Shown here: positions 20,509 to 30,686 of the stretch, piece after piece
Layout of the letters: every line of letters starts with the position of its first letter
Position numbering within the stretch: the stretch's first letter is position 1
Notes under the pieces: generated by a model
What the model was told of the DNA's origin: nothing
Seen by the model: only the letters and a program-made list of their open reading frames with translations
Databases searched by the model: none
Program-made: the position numbers and the translations under genes
Source of the DNA: Bondarzewia mesenterica
Lineage: Eukaryota; Basidiomycota; Agaricomycetes; Russulales; Bondarzewiaceae
Length of the DNA stretch: 64,000 nucleotides
Direction: 5' to 3'
Assembly (NCBI GenBank): GCA_004802705.1
Contig: SGPL01000120.1
Span: forward strand, 1-64,000

Positions 20509-22958
20509 ATGGCCCGTGCAACACGTTCTGCGAAGCAGCAGGATGACAAGCCAAAAGACTTGCTCACCGACGTAACGAACCCGGGCCCCGCTCGGGTTAA
20601 AGGAGCCTCCAAGAAGCGCAAACGGGCATCCATCGCTGAACATGAGGATCAACCTGCGTCCAAGCTGCCGCGCAATGGGGAGGCTGTAATCAAGGAAGAA
20701 GAACAAGGCGAGAGTGCCATTGCAGAGAACGAATTGGAACCATTGGAATTTCAGGGAGCTGGTGATGTTTCAATGAATTCTGAAGACGCACAGCGTATTC
20801 TTGACATTCTCGAAATGTGTGTTGTTCATCTTTATCATGTCTACATGCTGGCATCGTTGACACTCTGTCCGCAGGGTTGATACTCAAGGTCTTCTTGACC
20901 GAGTATTTCCTTTGCCCGCGGACCCTGCAGATTCATCATCATCACCCAATCACCAGCAATCCCAACAGCAATCTTATTCGTTCCGAACTCTGCTCAAGGA
21001 GTCTTCACGGCATCCTCTACGAGTTCTCCACGTGAGTTACCAGTTATGTTCCCACTGTTTCTATACTTAATGTCGAGTCCTCTTCTTTTCAGTCTGCCGT
21101 TCAGCACCTGCTTCCTGTCTTTGCGCACCCTCGCTCCCGACCTTCGGAACCAGCTGCACAACAGCTGAAGTTTTGCAACCTGGCTCTTTCCCTCCTCGAC
21201 CAATCCTCTTTTCACACATGTCCCGCAGCTCTCAATCTGGAAACAATCATTCCCGACCGTCCTGACGCAGTACATGACGCAGATGAAAACGATGCGGGGT
21301 CGTCAGCTCCTTCTCTTTCTTCTGCGAACATCACACGAAAGCATAAATACGCATTAATGCAGAAACTCCCCACGGGTGACTGGTGGACTTCGCTCAACTC
21401 CGATTTCCCGTCTGGCATAGACGATAAGGAGCTCAAAGATCTGTCTACTGCCCATGCGGAGCTCGTAGCCATTCTTCCTTCTGCCTCGACTTCCTTGGTG
21501 CCAGCTGCATCGACGTCATCAATACCAACTCTTGGCTTATATACTCAGAAGCCTTCCAGGACAAAACAGACAGTCCCTCCAGCGAGAAGCATCAGCTCGG
21601 GGGCGTTTCTGGACTATGGACCATATTCCAGTTTTGCTCCAACATTTGATCAGGAAGGTGTCGAACTTGGCAGAGTGGGGCTTGGCGAAGTGCTCTCCGC
21701 TAAAGAGAAGGCCAAGAGGCTAGAGAAGGCCTATTCCGTGCAGTCGAGGCGAACACCGCCACGCGATGCCCCAGTCACGGAGGATGTCGAGATGCAGGAC
21801 TCTGCATGTGATGTGCAGGACGTGACTGCGGAGAGGACAGCCGGAGCTTTCGATGAAGCTTTGGAAGCTCTTCTTCCTCCAGATCAAGTCACGCTCATAA
21901 AGGAGGCTTTGGGAAGCCTAGAGTTAGAGGCAGCTGTTCAAGAGCTGTTGGACCGGAATGCTAGAGCTTTGCGAAGGTTGGAAGAGCTACAGCTGCAACG
22001 GTTAGGGGGTCTTGGAGGGGGGTCAAGCACAGTTGAGGTTGGCTCGGAAGAGTGGAATGTTGGTACGTGTCACCGTACACTGGCTCCACCATCTCTATTG
22101 TTCTATGCGTGACCGACTGTTCTTCTAACAGCGCAGGGTATCGTGGATTCCTTAGCCCTACTCGCATCTTTCCGCCCATGTTCATCAAAAGACTCCTCAA
22201 CTTTAATTCCACCACCGTCTGTTCTCCGCAAGCTCCATCGTACTTTACCTAGTGAACCTTCAGAAGGCTGGTATGGTACTCTTCCGCCGACTCGGGGAAC
22301 CGCGCTTCGAGACGATTCCACTATCCGCATCAAATCAGGTGTCTCTGTTCCTGCCTCTCAACCAACACCCGCCACCCCTGCCGCCGTGGCCGTGCCCACC
22401 GCCCCTACGCTCTATGGTGGCAAAGCGGCTACACCCGCAACACCCTATGGTGGGTACGGCTACCAGAATTATGCCAGCGGACAATATCGAAGCGGGTACG
22501 CTTATACACCTGGCGCCACTAACACGTACTATCCAAATGCCTACGCGCAGTCAGCCACAGGCACGGCGGCATCGCAATACACAAACCAGCAATACACTGG
22601 TGCCGGGCAGACGCAGTACTCTTATGGTTCATGGTATAACTATCAGCCTGCCGCACAGCAAAAGCCCGGAACGCCACAACCTGCGGCGGCGTTGCCGACA
22701 TCGTATGCATCGTTCTTCAACGCTGCTCAGCCTCAGCGTGCTGTGGCAAACACGGTCACCGCTGCCACCGCGGGAAAGCCGTACACTGGGGTTGCGTGGC
22801 CAAGTGGGACAGGCGGTTATGCACCCACGTTGCCGATGAACGCGCGACCAACGCAAGGGACTCAACCGCCTGGGACACCGACACCGCAGGTCGGAGGAGG
22901 ATATCAGTATTATCCTGGATATCAACAACCGCAACCGGCGCAGACGGGGCAGCGATAG
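20509..22958 (+). CDS. Unknown nuclear protein with prion-like Tyr/Gln/Gly-rich tail
   Basis: Family not recognised. Four exons, 20509-20816, 20875-21031, 21093-22062 and 22132-22958, give 753 residues. The N-terminus has a basic nuclear-localisation-like stretch (KKRKRASIAEHEDQPASKLP). The middle is folded-looking, with LPTGDWWTSLNSDFPSG, the segment SGAFLDYGPYSSFAPTF, and a helical part ending in LLDRNARALRRLEELQLQRL. The last 220 or so residues are low complexity, rich in Tyr, Gly, Gln, Pro, Ala and Thr (for example YGGYGYQNYASGQYRSGYAY), like RNA-binding or chromatin factors that form condensates. No zinc finger, RRM or bromodomain was identified. A chromatin-remodelling subunit is one possibility, but this is a guess. 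The promoter carries paired ACGCGT boxes. Confidence 0.7.
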
Positions 22959-23774
22959 TATCCACGTAATTCTCTATTTCTTGTTTTCGACTTCAAATTG
23001 CAATACACTTGTATTTGATGTTGTTGCCCTATGTTCCACCTCAATTAGTTCCCGCGCAGAAAGCTTGGGTTATTTGTGGGTGTCATGTCGTTTGAGCTGC
23101 CTGCCAGTGCTACATACTTATTCTGCATACAGTAAGCTAGGCGTACGCTTCAGTCTAGTAGTCGCTGTTTCCTTCAACCTCAAAAGCGCAAGCTCAGATT
23201 TCAATTTTCCCCACGACTCTATCCAGGAAGAAAAGTATTGTACAACTTTTGGAAAAGATGTTCGGTATCCTCTAAGACCTTTCCACCACCTGCTCTCCGC
23301 ACACAACGGTAAGCAAAGTGGACAAGCTGACAACCGATACCGATGGGGTTGCATCTGACAACGCCAAACCACCCCCTCGAAGCCTCGGGCGACCTTGTGG
23401 CGGCCCTCCATAGAAGGGGAAAGCATCTGGCCGCAGACCTGAACCCCCTGCGGGGATCTTAAAGAGCTCGGCGGGCAGGTGCAGGCAGATTTGCGCGTGA
23501 AGGAAACGGAGAAAAAAAACTCGTTTTATAAATCATCGGTGTCGGCAACGGCCGGTGGCTAGAATAATCGTTCTCGACTGACGTCACGATCGTTCGACGC
23601 GATTCAACAAGCTAGTAACGACGTTGCCTATTTGGGATCCCGAATTTCGCTGCAAACTCAAGTCGGCTCGAGGCGCAGCTTCAAGCTTCAGCATTACAAC
23701 GTCGAACGCCGTAGTCTATGAGTGCACTAGGCTCCAGAAGATAAAATAAGCGCGACATCGTGATATTTTTGGAG
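22959..23774. promoter_or_regulatory. Intergenic: promoter of the DNA glycosylase gene
   Basis: No gene is supported. Two sites stand out upstream of the start at 23775: a full CRE palindrome TGACGTCA at 23579-23586, and GTCGGCAACGGCCGG from 23541, which recurs near two other promoters in the window. The first 400 bases look like 3' UTR of the preceding gene. Confidence 0.5.
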
Positions 23775-25487
23775 ATGCCAGAACTGCCAGGTGCGACGTC
23801 CTGATTGTAACGGTCCTAGTGGTAAAGCTTCTAATTAGTTGCTATTCGAAACTGTCAACTTCCAGAGGTCGAACGCGCCGCAGGTCTTGTTCGCAAGTTC
23901 GCTCTCAATAAAATAATAGAGAAGGTAGACACCAATGAGGACACAATAGTTTTTTCTGGGACTACTCATGAGGAATTCGTATGTCCACTTTGAAGTTGCC
24001 TCCGGTTGTCCATCGTTCATCTCTCATGCGCAGGCCAGAGAGTTATCAGGAAGAGTGATAAAAAATGTCGGGCGCCATGGTGAGTGCCATTTTTCACTCT
24101 GCCATCTTGAATAACGAGACAGGGCATTTCTGAAAGGAAAGGTATTCTACTTCGAGCTGGATGGTGAAGGGAGGATGCCCGTCTTTCATTTTGGAATGAC
24201 TGGAATGATTCAGGCGAGACAATTCGACCTCGGGTCTATCACTAAACCGCCTTTATGATTACACCGTTGCTCTATCTACATAGGTTAAAGGCGAAGCGCC
24301 CACCTACTACAAAAGAGCACCGAGCAAACCGTCAACGGATTGGCCACCACGTTTCATGAAGGTAAATACCTTCCTCCTCATACAAATATGTGGGTTCTCA
24401 CAAGAAGCTCAGTTTGTTTTGCATGTATCATCTCCATCATCCACCACTGTGACCGAAATTGCATTCCTTGACGCCCGTCGGCTCGGGCGGATTCGTCTCG
24501 TCAAATCTCCCCTCAATGAACCTCCGATTTCTTCTCTGGGATTCGATCCCATTCTTTCTATGCCTAGTCTTGATGATTTCAAGCAACTCGTGAGCAAGAG
24601 GTCGTGTCCTATCAAGGCCCTCCTACTGGACCAATCATTCAGTGCCGGTGTTGGCAATTGGGTTGCTGGTACGTTTGGCACAATTTGAAGTTTTGGACAA
24701 CCATCTGAAAAATCACCGGTGTACTAGACGAAATTCTCTATCATGCTCGGATACATCCCGAGCAGCGAACTAACACTTTAACCGAGAATCAGTTGGCAGC
24801 TCTCCATCGTCAGACTTCGGAAGTCTGCCGGATAGCTGTTGAAGTCAACGCCGATGACTACAAGTTTCCTCAAGACTGGTTATTCAGACATAGATGGGTG
24901 AGTACTTTTCTGGTAGTTACTTGTCCCGTTTGAATATTTTGCTGCTCAGGGCAAAGGTAAGAAATCAAAGGGCGTGGAACCGTTGCAATTGGTGAGTAAA
25001 CATCAAGTAGTTCTTCTAAGCCTGCACATGTGGAGACTGGCTCGGTTTCATAGCCATCGGGTGAGCCAGCGACTATCAAGTGGGTTACTGTGGGCGGCCG
25101 TACATCCGCATACGTCGTGGAATTGCAGCATCTCACAAAGTCAAAAGTCTTGCCTGATCTTTCTGCAAAAGTAAAAGCACAGAAGCCGATCTATCTAATA
25201 TTCGATCTCTAATCTCTTCTTGGAAAGGATGATGATGACGGCAGCGAGAGCGACCTCACTGTGCTGTCCGACTCCAGTGCCAGGGAGGTCGTGGTGAAGT
25301 CAGTGAACAAGAAGCGCAAGGTTCGTTGTACATCTGCGCCTTCACCTGATCCCGCTCACGGTCCTCACAGTTAACAACCCGAAAGAAGCGATCGGAGGTC
25401 TCTGATGGCGTGGATGCCCACAGCGCGAAGCGTATACGGATCAGTCGGACCAGGTCTCAGAGCAAAATGAAAGGAAAAGCAGATTAA
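23775..25487 (+). CDS. fpg1: Formamidopyrimidine-DNA glycosylase (Fpg/MutM type)
   Basis: Bifunctional base-excision repair enzyme that removes oxidised purines and nicks the abasic site. Exons: 23775-23790, 23866-23978, 24034-24079, 24137-24213, 24284-24361, 24413-24668, 24728-24897, 24950-24991, 25054-25170, 25228-25320, 25371-25487, giving 374 residues. The N-terminus MPELPEVERAAG holds the catalytic Pro2 and Glu3. GRHGKVFYF carries the beta-hairpin Lys. VGNWVADEILYHARIHPEQR is the helix-two-turn-helix region with its conserved Asn. The usual zinc finger is replaced by GGRTSAYVVEL, as in plant and fungal 'zincless' enzymes. The C-terminal tail is acidic and then very basic (KKRK, RKKR), suggesting nuclear import. 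The intron at 24214-24283 starts with GC. The first exon is 16 nt. Confidence 0.93.
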
Positions 25488-25553
25488 GGGAGCGACTTCA
25501 ATCTATCCAGCATCATATTCCTACATACCGTAGACCGTAGATGTAAGATACTT

Positions 25554-28125
25554 TTATTCACTCTCGTCCTCGCTCTCGTCCTCCGCTTCATCATCTATAA
25601 ACCCGTTTAACCTCGGAGCCTCATCATCATCGTCCTCGTCTTCATCGTCCTCCTCATCGTCTTCCTCACTGTCGTCCTCCTCACTATCGCTTTCTCCACC
25701 TAGCTCAACATCCTCGACGCTTCCCACTTCACTTTCCTCTTCGACCTCAACATCCATCCTATCCGCCTCCGCCTCCTCGTCCTCACTTTCACCCTCGATA
25801 TACCGCCTCGGCACCCTTCCGTTCAGGCCATGCGCACTCCCATTTGGCTTGTCCCCTTTCGTCTGAGATGGTGGTGCGAGGGGTGCAGGCGCCACAGACG
25901 ACCGGAGCTCAATTTGCTGCAGGACCATATCTAGCCGGCCAGATAGTGAAAGCAAAGACTCTTGCAATGTGAGCCTTGTAGTCAAAGTTGCGTGTAACCC
26001 TGAAAGCCGTGCGACTAAGTCAGGCATCTGTGAGAAAAACGAATGAGCATGCGCCAGAAAGAGAGTGAACGAAAGCATCACAGTCATGAGATGTCCACTG
26101 TGCACCACTAATACCGTCTTAATCCACCGCACAAGTCCCATCCCCCTCTGACTCCCTGCGCCAGCACCACCACCTTTCCCTGCACCGGCCCTCTTCCCTC
26201 TTCCAAGCCTCTCCATACACGCCGTAAGCAATGGCACCGCAAGCTGCGGCGGGAGGCGTCTCACAGTATTCATGATGAGCCCGGAATCTGTGTGGGCAAG
26301 GCACGTCTCGAGTAACCGCATATCGGACGAATGCAGCGCCTGAATGAGTGTGCGGGTGAGCGTAATCGACGACGTCGCAGATGCAGCCGGACGACGTCGC
26401 GCGCGCGATGACGGTACAGTGCCGTCATCCTCTTCGCCCTCGTCGGGTGAGTCAGAGTCGCTCGGGCGTGCTGGCGCGGCGCCAGGATCGAGCGCTGTCA
26501 GGCGTTGGCCAAGGCTCAGTTCCGCAAGATCAACGTCGAGGGCACCGTCTACATCTCGCAGGGCGAGGTCATCGGCAGACACGTCTTGGCCGAATTCGTT
26601 GCCGGAGCGGACGGCAATGTTTGAAGATTCGGCATAGCGCTTGTTCGGAACACCCTAATGTGACGACTCCCATGAGTTCGAGTAACTTTGCAGCATGGTT
26701 ACAAGCACTCACAATAACCTGATCACTGTCCTTGGTTAGTCCTGCGTTTGTATCCTTCTGAACGACGGTAACATCTTGAATGAATTCTCCCGAATCGTCT
26801 AGATATTGCTGTAAAAGGAAAGCGTTCATGATTTGGCGTAGTAGAGGTAGTATCAATATAGTAGTACTTACAACAACCTCAAACACCGGCCTAACGCCAC
26901 CTGCTAATCGTGCAATCCGCACTTGGCCCTCCTCGTTTGGGACAAACGATGCTGCAACAACATCTACTGGCGCGCCACTCTGTTTCACGGATGTTGTCAC
27001 CATCGATCTTGGGGTGAGGGTCGGCACTTTGTGTTTCGAGGTTTTTGATGGTGTTGCGTCTGTTTGCTCAGAGACTACCGAAAACAGGGAGACCTTGCCG
27101 GACGCAGAAAGGACGAGCAGGTTTTGGCCCTGGGAAGTGGAAGAAAAAGACAATTGTCGGGCGTTTGAGTCCAATGGAATTGATGCAACTAGCTTGCCTC
27201 CCGAAGTCGCTTCTGCAGGCACCTCCCAGAGATAGACATGCCGATCTGCCTCGGCCATAGATACGAATAGAGAGTGTAGATGCGACCCGGACTTCGACTC
27301 GACCCAATGTAGAGAGGTGACATTCGATGCGTGGCCAGTAAAAGAAGTCAGCTCTTTTGGTTTTGAGATGTCGGAGATTGAAGAAGCGTTATGGGAAGTG
27401 GAGAACAAGCGTATACCATGGTTGGCTAAGAGGAATTCAACTCGGTCATCGGGATCTGACCGGGCACCAGGACGAATGCTGATGGAGGAGCACGGTATTC
27501 GATCGTCGTTTTTCCAACTCGCGACGTGACTCCCCTTTTGCGCGTTCCAAAGTCGTACAGAACTATCCGCGCCGGACGTCCATATCGTGAACGCGTTTTG
27601 AGAATCGATGTAGACAGATATGGATAAAATGGCGGTGATACTGGATGGATGGGATAGTGTGCGAAGCGCTCGACCGTGGGACGGGGAGAACAGCAGGAGA
27701 GTACCGTTCGACAGACCCAAGATGACGACCTGAGCCGCTTCAGATAGTGGTTCGTTCGCACTCACCTGTGCGACCACATTGCTCTGTTTTTTCCGTTTCT
27801 TTTTCGGAGACGCATCCTCCTCTGCTAAAGCCAAAGGTCCTTCTGTAAGATCAATCTGAGCCCAAGAAAGTGCAGTCACCCGCGCCGAATCAACGACGTG
27901 CTCTGCAACGCTCTGTCCTGTGACGGTGTCATAAACACGTATTCGGTGTTTTTCGACCGCGAGAGAAAGATAAGCAAACAGATCGCCCTTGGGTGAAAAG
28001 GAAGATATGGTGTTTAAAGAGGATGCATCTTCAACCACAGGCTGGGAGAGAGCAGAGGAGGATGTTGGTCGGCCACGCGGGGGTGCGACACGGCCCTTTT
28101 TCGATTTCGACGTTGTGGAGGCCAT
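25554..28125 (-). CDS. UTP5: U3 snoRNP protein UTP5 / WDR43
   Basis: t-UTP component of the small-subunit processome, needed for pre-rRNA transcription and early 18S processing in the nucleolus. Exons: 26872-28125, 26713-26808, 26082-26654, 25554-26027, giving 798 residues. The N-terminal half (to about residue 415) is a WD40 propeller; repeats end in WTSGADSSVRLWNAQ, FTGHASNVTSLHW and DRHVYLWEV. The Utp12 helical domain follows (for example LTRTLIQALHSSDMRLLETC, then LPPQLAVPLLTACMERLGRG). The last 100 residues are a long Asp/Glu run. N-terminal basic patches (SKSKKGR and KKKRKK) suit nucleolar import. All phases agree. It is longer than yeast Utp5 because of inserts and the acidic tail. Divergent from the CDK gene. 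Confidence 0.9.
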
Positions 28126-28532
28126 CTGACATTTCCCTATGATATAAGAACATTTATAAAAATCGAGGAGAAAGAGCTCACCGAGTGCGCCTTTGACTGT
28201 AGCAAATTGCCAAATTTTGGCTCACAACTTCCTCGACGGTCCCGGCCGGCGAATGCCGGCCGCCGTTGCCGACCGTGTGTGCGTTGACCAACTTGGGATG
28301 AGGGCAATTGTGGGCATTGACATGCGCTCCCTTAAATCCGCCTCTCTTTACCTCTGACCTCCTTCATCGCCACCCTACCTTCACCGCCAGGCTCTTAGGT
28401 CATTTATATATCTAATCCTTACCTTTACCCCCTCGTCCGATTTCGCCTGACTCCCCTACGATCAAATTAATAATCTCGCACGGTTCAGACCGAAACTATT
28501 GTTGTAGCATTATAGATTTTCACGACAGGGAC
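28126..28532. promoter_or_regulatory. Divergent promoter UTP5 / PHO85 with CGGCCGGC hairpin
   Basis: The 407 bases contain an 8-base inverted repeat, CGGCCGGC (28243-28250), a GAAT loop, then GCCGGCCG (28255-28262). It is followed on the minus strand by the GTCGGCAACGGC motif (to 28273). A pyrimidine-rich leader precedes the + strand gene. Confidence 0.5.
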
Positions 28533-29822
28533 ATGAACTATATTCAAGTGAGCATTCGCTTTGAGTTGCCTCGTTACGCATATTCTGATGGCCTTTTCAG
28601 CTTGAGAAACTAGGCACGTCTTACGAAGAGAATGTAGAAAGCATCTGCTGATCTTTTGCTGTATCCAGGTGAAGGAACCTACGCAACTGTATACAAGGTG
28701 TGGCGCAAGTTCATGGACTTTCATGATTGCTCTTAACTTGACCTTGGGTGCTGACAGGGACGGTCGCGGACGACAAATGAAATCGTGGCATTGAAGGAGA
28801 TCCATCTCGATGCAGAGGAGGGCACGCCGTCGACCGCCATCCGCGAGATATCCCTTATGAAGGAACTCAAACATGTCAACATTGTCCGCCTGCATGATGT
28901 CATTCATACCGAGACCAAACTCGTCCTGATTTTTGAGTATTGCGAACGTGACCTCAAGAAATACATGGATGCTCACGGTGACAGGGGCGCACTTGATCCT
29001 GTCACTGTTCGCAGTTTCATGTACCAGCTCTTGATGGGTACCGCGTTCTGTCACGAGAACAGAGTTCTTCATCGGGACCTTAAACCCCAGAACTTGCTTA
29101 TCAATAGGAAGGGAGAGCTGAAATTGGGAGATTTTGGATTAGCGCGAGCATTTGGTGTGCCTGTGAATACTTTCTCGAACGAGGTCATGTTTAATCTATT
29201 ATCACTTGCGAGATTCGTCCTGACAGACTGCGCAGGTCGTCACACTTTGGTACCGTGCCCCGGACGTTCTCTTGGGCTCGAGGACGTATAACACGTCAAT
29301 TGACGTCTGGTCATGCGGCTGCATCTTCGCTGAGATGATCTCAGGAGTTCCTCTCTTTCGAGGTAGGGACAATAACGACCAGCTTCTGCACATCATGAGG
29401 ATTATTGGGACGCCGGACGATCGAACGTTGCGGAAAATGGCTGCAGAATCGGTGAATTATCACTTAGGTCACGATGGATCTCATTATTGATCTTTATGTT
29501 CTTTCAAGCCTGAAATTCAAATAAAGCAGTGGCCTCGTTATCCCAAGATACCGTTCCAACAAGTCCTTCCTAAAGCCTCCTTACAAGGTAAGCAACCTCT
29601 GTTCCTTCATAACCGTAACGACACCCGCCGATCGCAATTCACGATGCAGCGATTGACCTCCTCGAGCGTCTCCTTCAATTTGACCCCGCTAAGCGCTTGA
29701 CGGCCCAAGAGGCCCTCCAACACCCTTACTTCACCGCCACCAGCATCCCTAACGCCATCCCTGCTAGCGTCCCGTTTCCGATGAACCCTCCTACGGGCTC
29801 CATGCCGCCCCCCCGCTTTTAA
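28533..29822 (+). CDS. PHO85: Pho85/CDK5-type cyclin-dependent kinase (C-terminal tail cut by a frameshift)
   Basis: Serine/threonine kinase of the Pho85 group, controlling nutrient and phosphate signalling and polarity with Pcl cyclins. Exons: 28533-28547, 28601-28613, 28669-28697, 28758-29183, 29236-29451, 29509-29587, 29650-29822, giving 316 residues as read. The Gly loop is [12 protein letters not shown]. The PSTAIRE-like helix is [25 protein letters not shown] and [10 protein letters not shown] are intact, with the short T-loop typical of Pho85. The intron at 28614-28668 begins with GC; the Gly-loop sequence fixes it. In the last exon a run of seven C (29808-29814) leads to TAA at 29820. 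Removing one C keeps an open frame to 29997, encoding a roughly 60-residue Ala/Gln/Pro/Tyr-rich tail. The shorter form is therefore probably an artefact or an allele. Confidence 0.93.
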
Positions 29823-29997
29823 CTACCCACACCCACACTCTGCGCATGGACCCCAGCCGCCGACTGGCGTATACTCGAACCCCCAGCTGGCCCACATCCA
29901 GTCGCAGGCGCAGGCGCAAGCGATGGCACAAGCGCAGGCGCAGGGACAGAACCAGGGTGCTTACGGGCAGTATCCTCCAGGATATGGAAGTCGATGA

Positions 29998-30686
29998 TTT
30001 CCCGCTTCTTAGTTGCTTGCAACTGCCTCTCATGTTCATCGCCATTTGTTCTCCTGCAAATCATGTCATATCATCTTGGTATTTCGACTTCTAGGGATCG
30101 TGTTTTCTCGAAGTCAAGGCCTCATCCTATTTGTCGAGATTTCTATCGGACTCTTGTGAAGTTGGTCGCATTTGTATCTCGTATATGTTTTTACTATTGG
30201 CAACTTCAGACCAATCACACGTATATTCCCCCTCGTCCCAACCCCGTGACACGTACTTCCTGTAAGTCTGCCTGAGATGTGCAAAGATAAAGCTCGTGGG
30301 AGATACAGTATCTGGTGACTTCAAATACACGAAGCGATTCACGTGCGCTTTGTTGAGCGGTAATATAAAACTCATGCAATGCTGAAAATGACACATCTGA
30401 GAATCCACTCGACTGCTGTCACTACGTATGAAAAGCACGCAGATATCGGACGTACAGATGTCGCAGTGTATGATAGGTAGATCAGTAGCGTAGCTAATAA
30501 AGATTGTAACATATAGATACCGCCAGAAAGCGATAAAGACAGCGATGAAATATGACAACGCATAATAAGTGTAAGTGTACAACAAAACGAACCGTGTGGG
30601 ATCCGAAGATGCATGAGATACAGATGATGGAAGACAGAGAAACCCGATGTAACACCAAAGCCCAAAGGAAATATTGTTCTTTGTGG
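29998..30686. other. Convergent 3' region, no gene recognised
   Basis: Lies between the CDK gene (+) and the histidine kinase (-). A 187-codon open frame on the minus strand starts in the ATGA that overlaps the kinase stop. Its composition (Tyr, Ile, Cys, Phe-rich) looks like translated AT-rich UTR. No other feature was seen. Confidence 0.5.
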
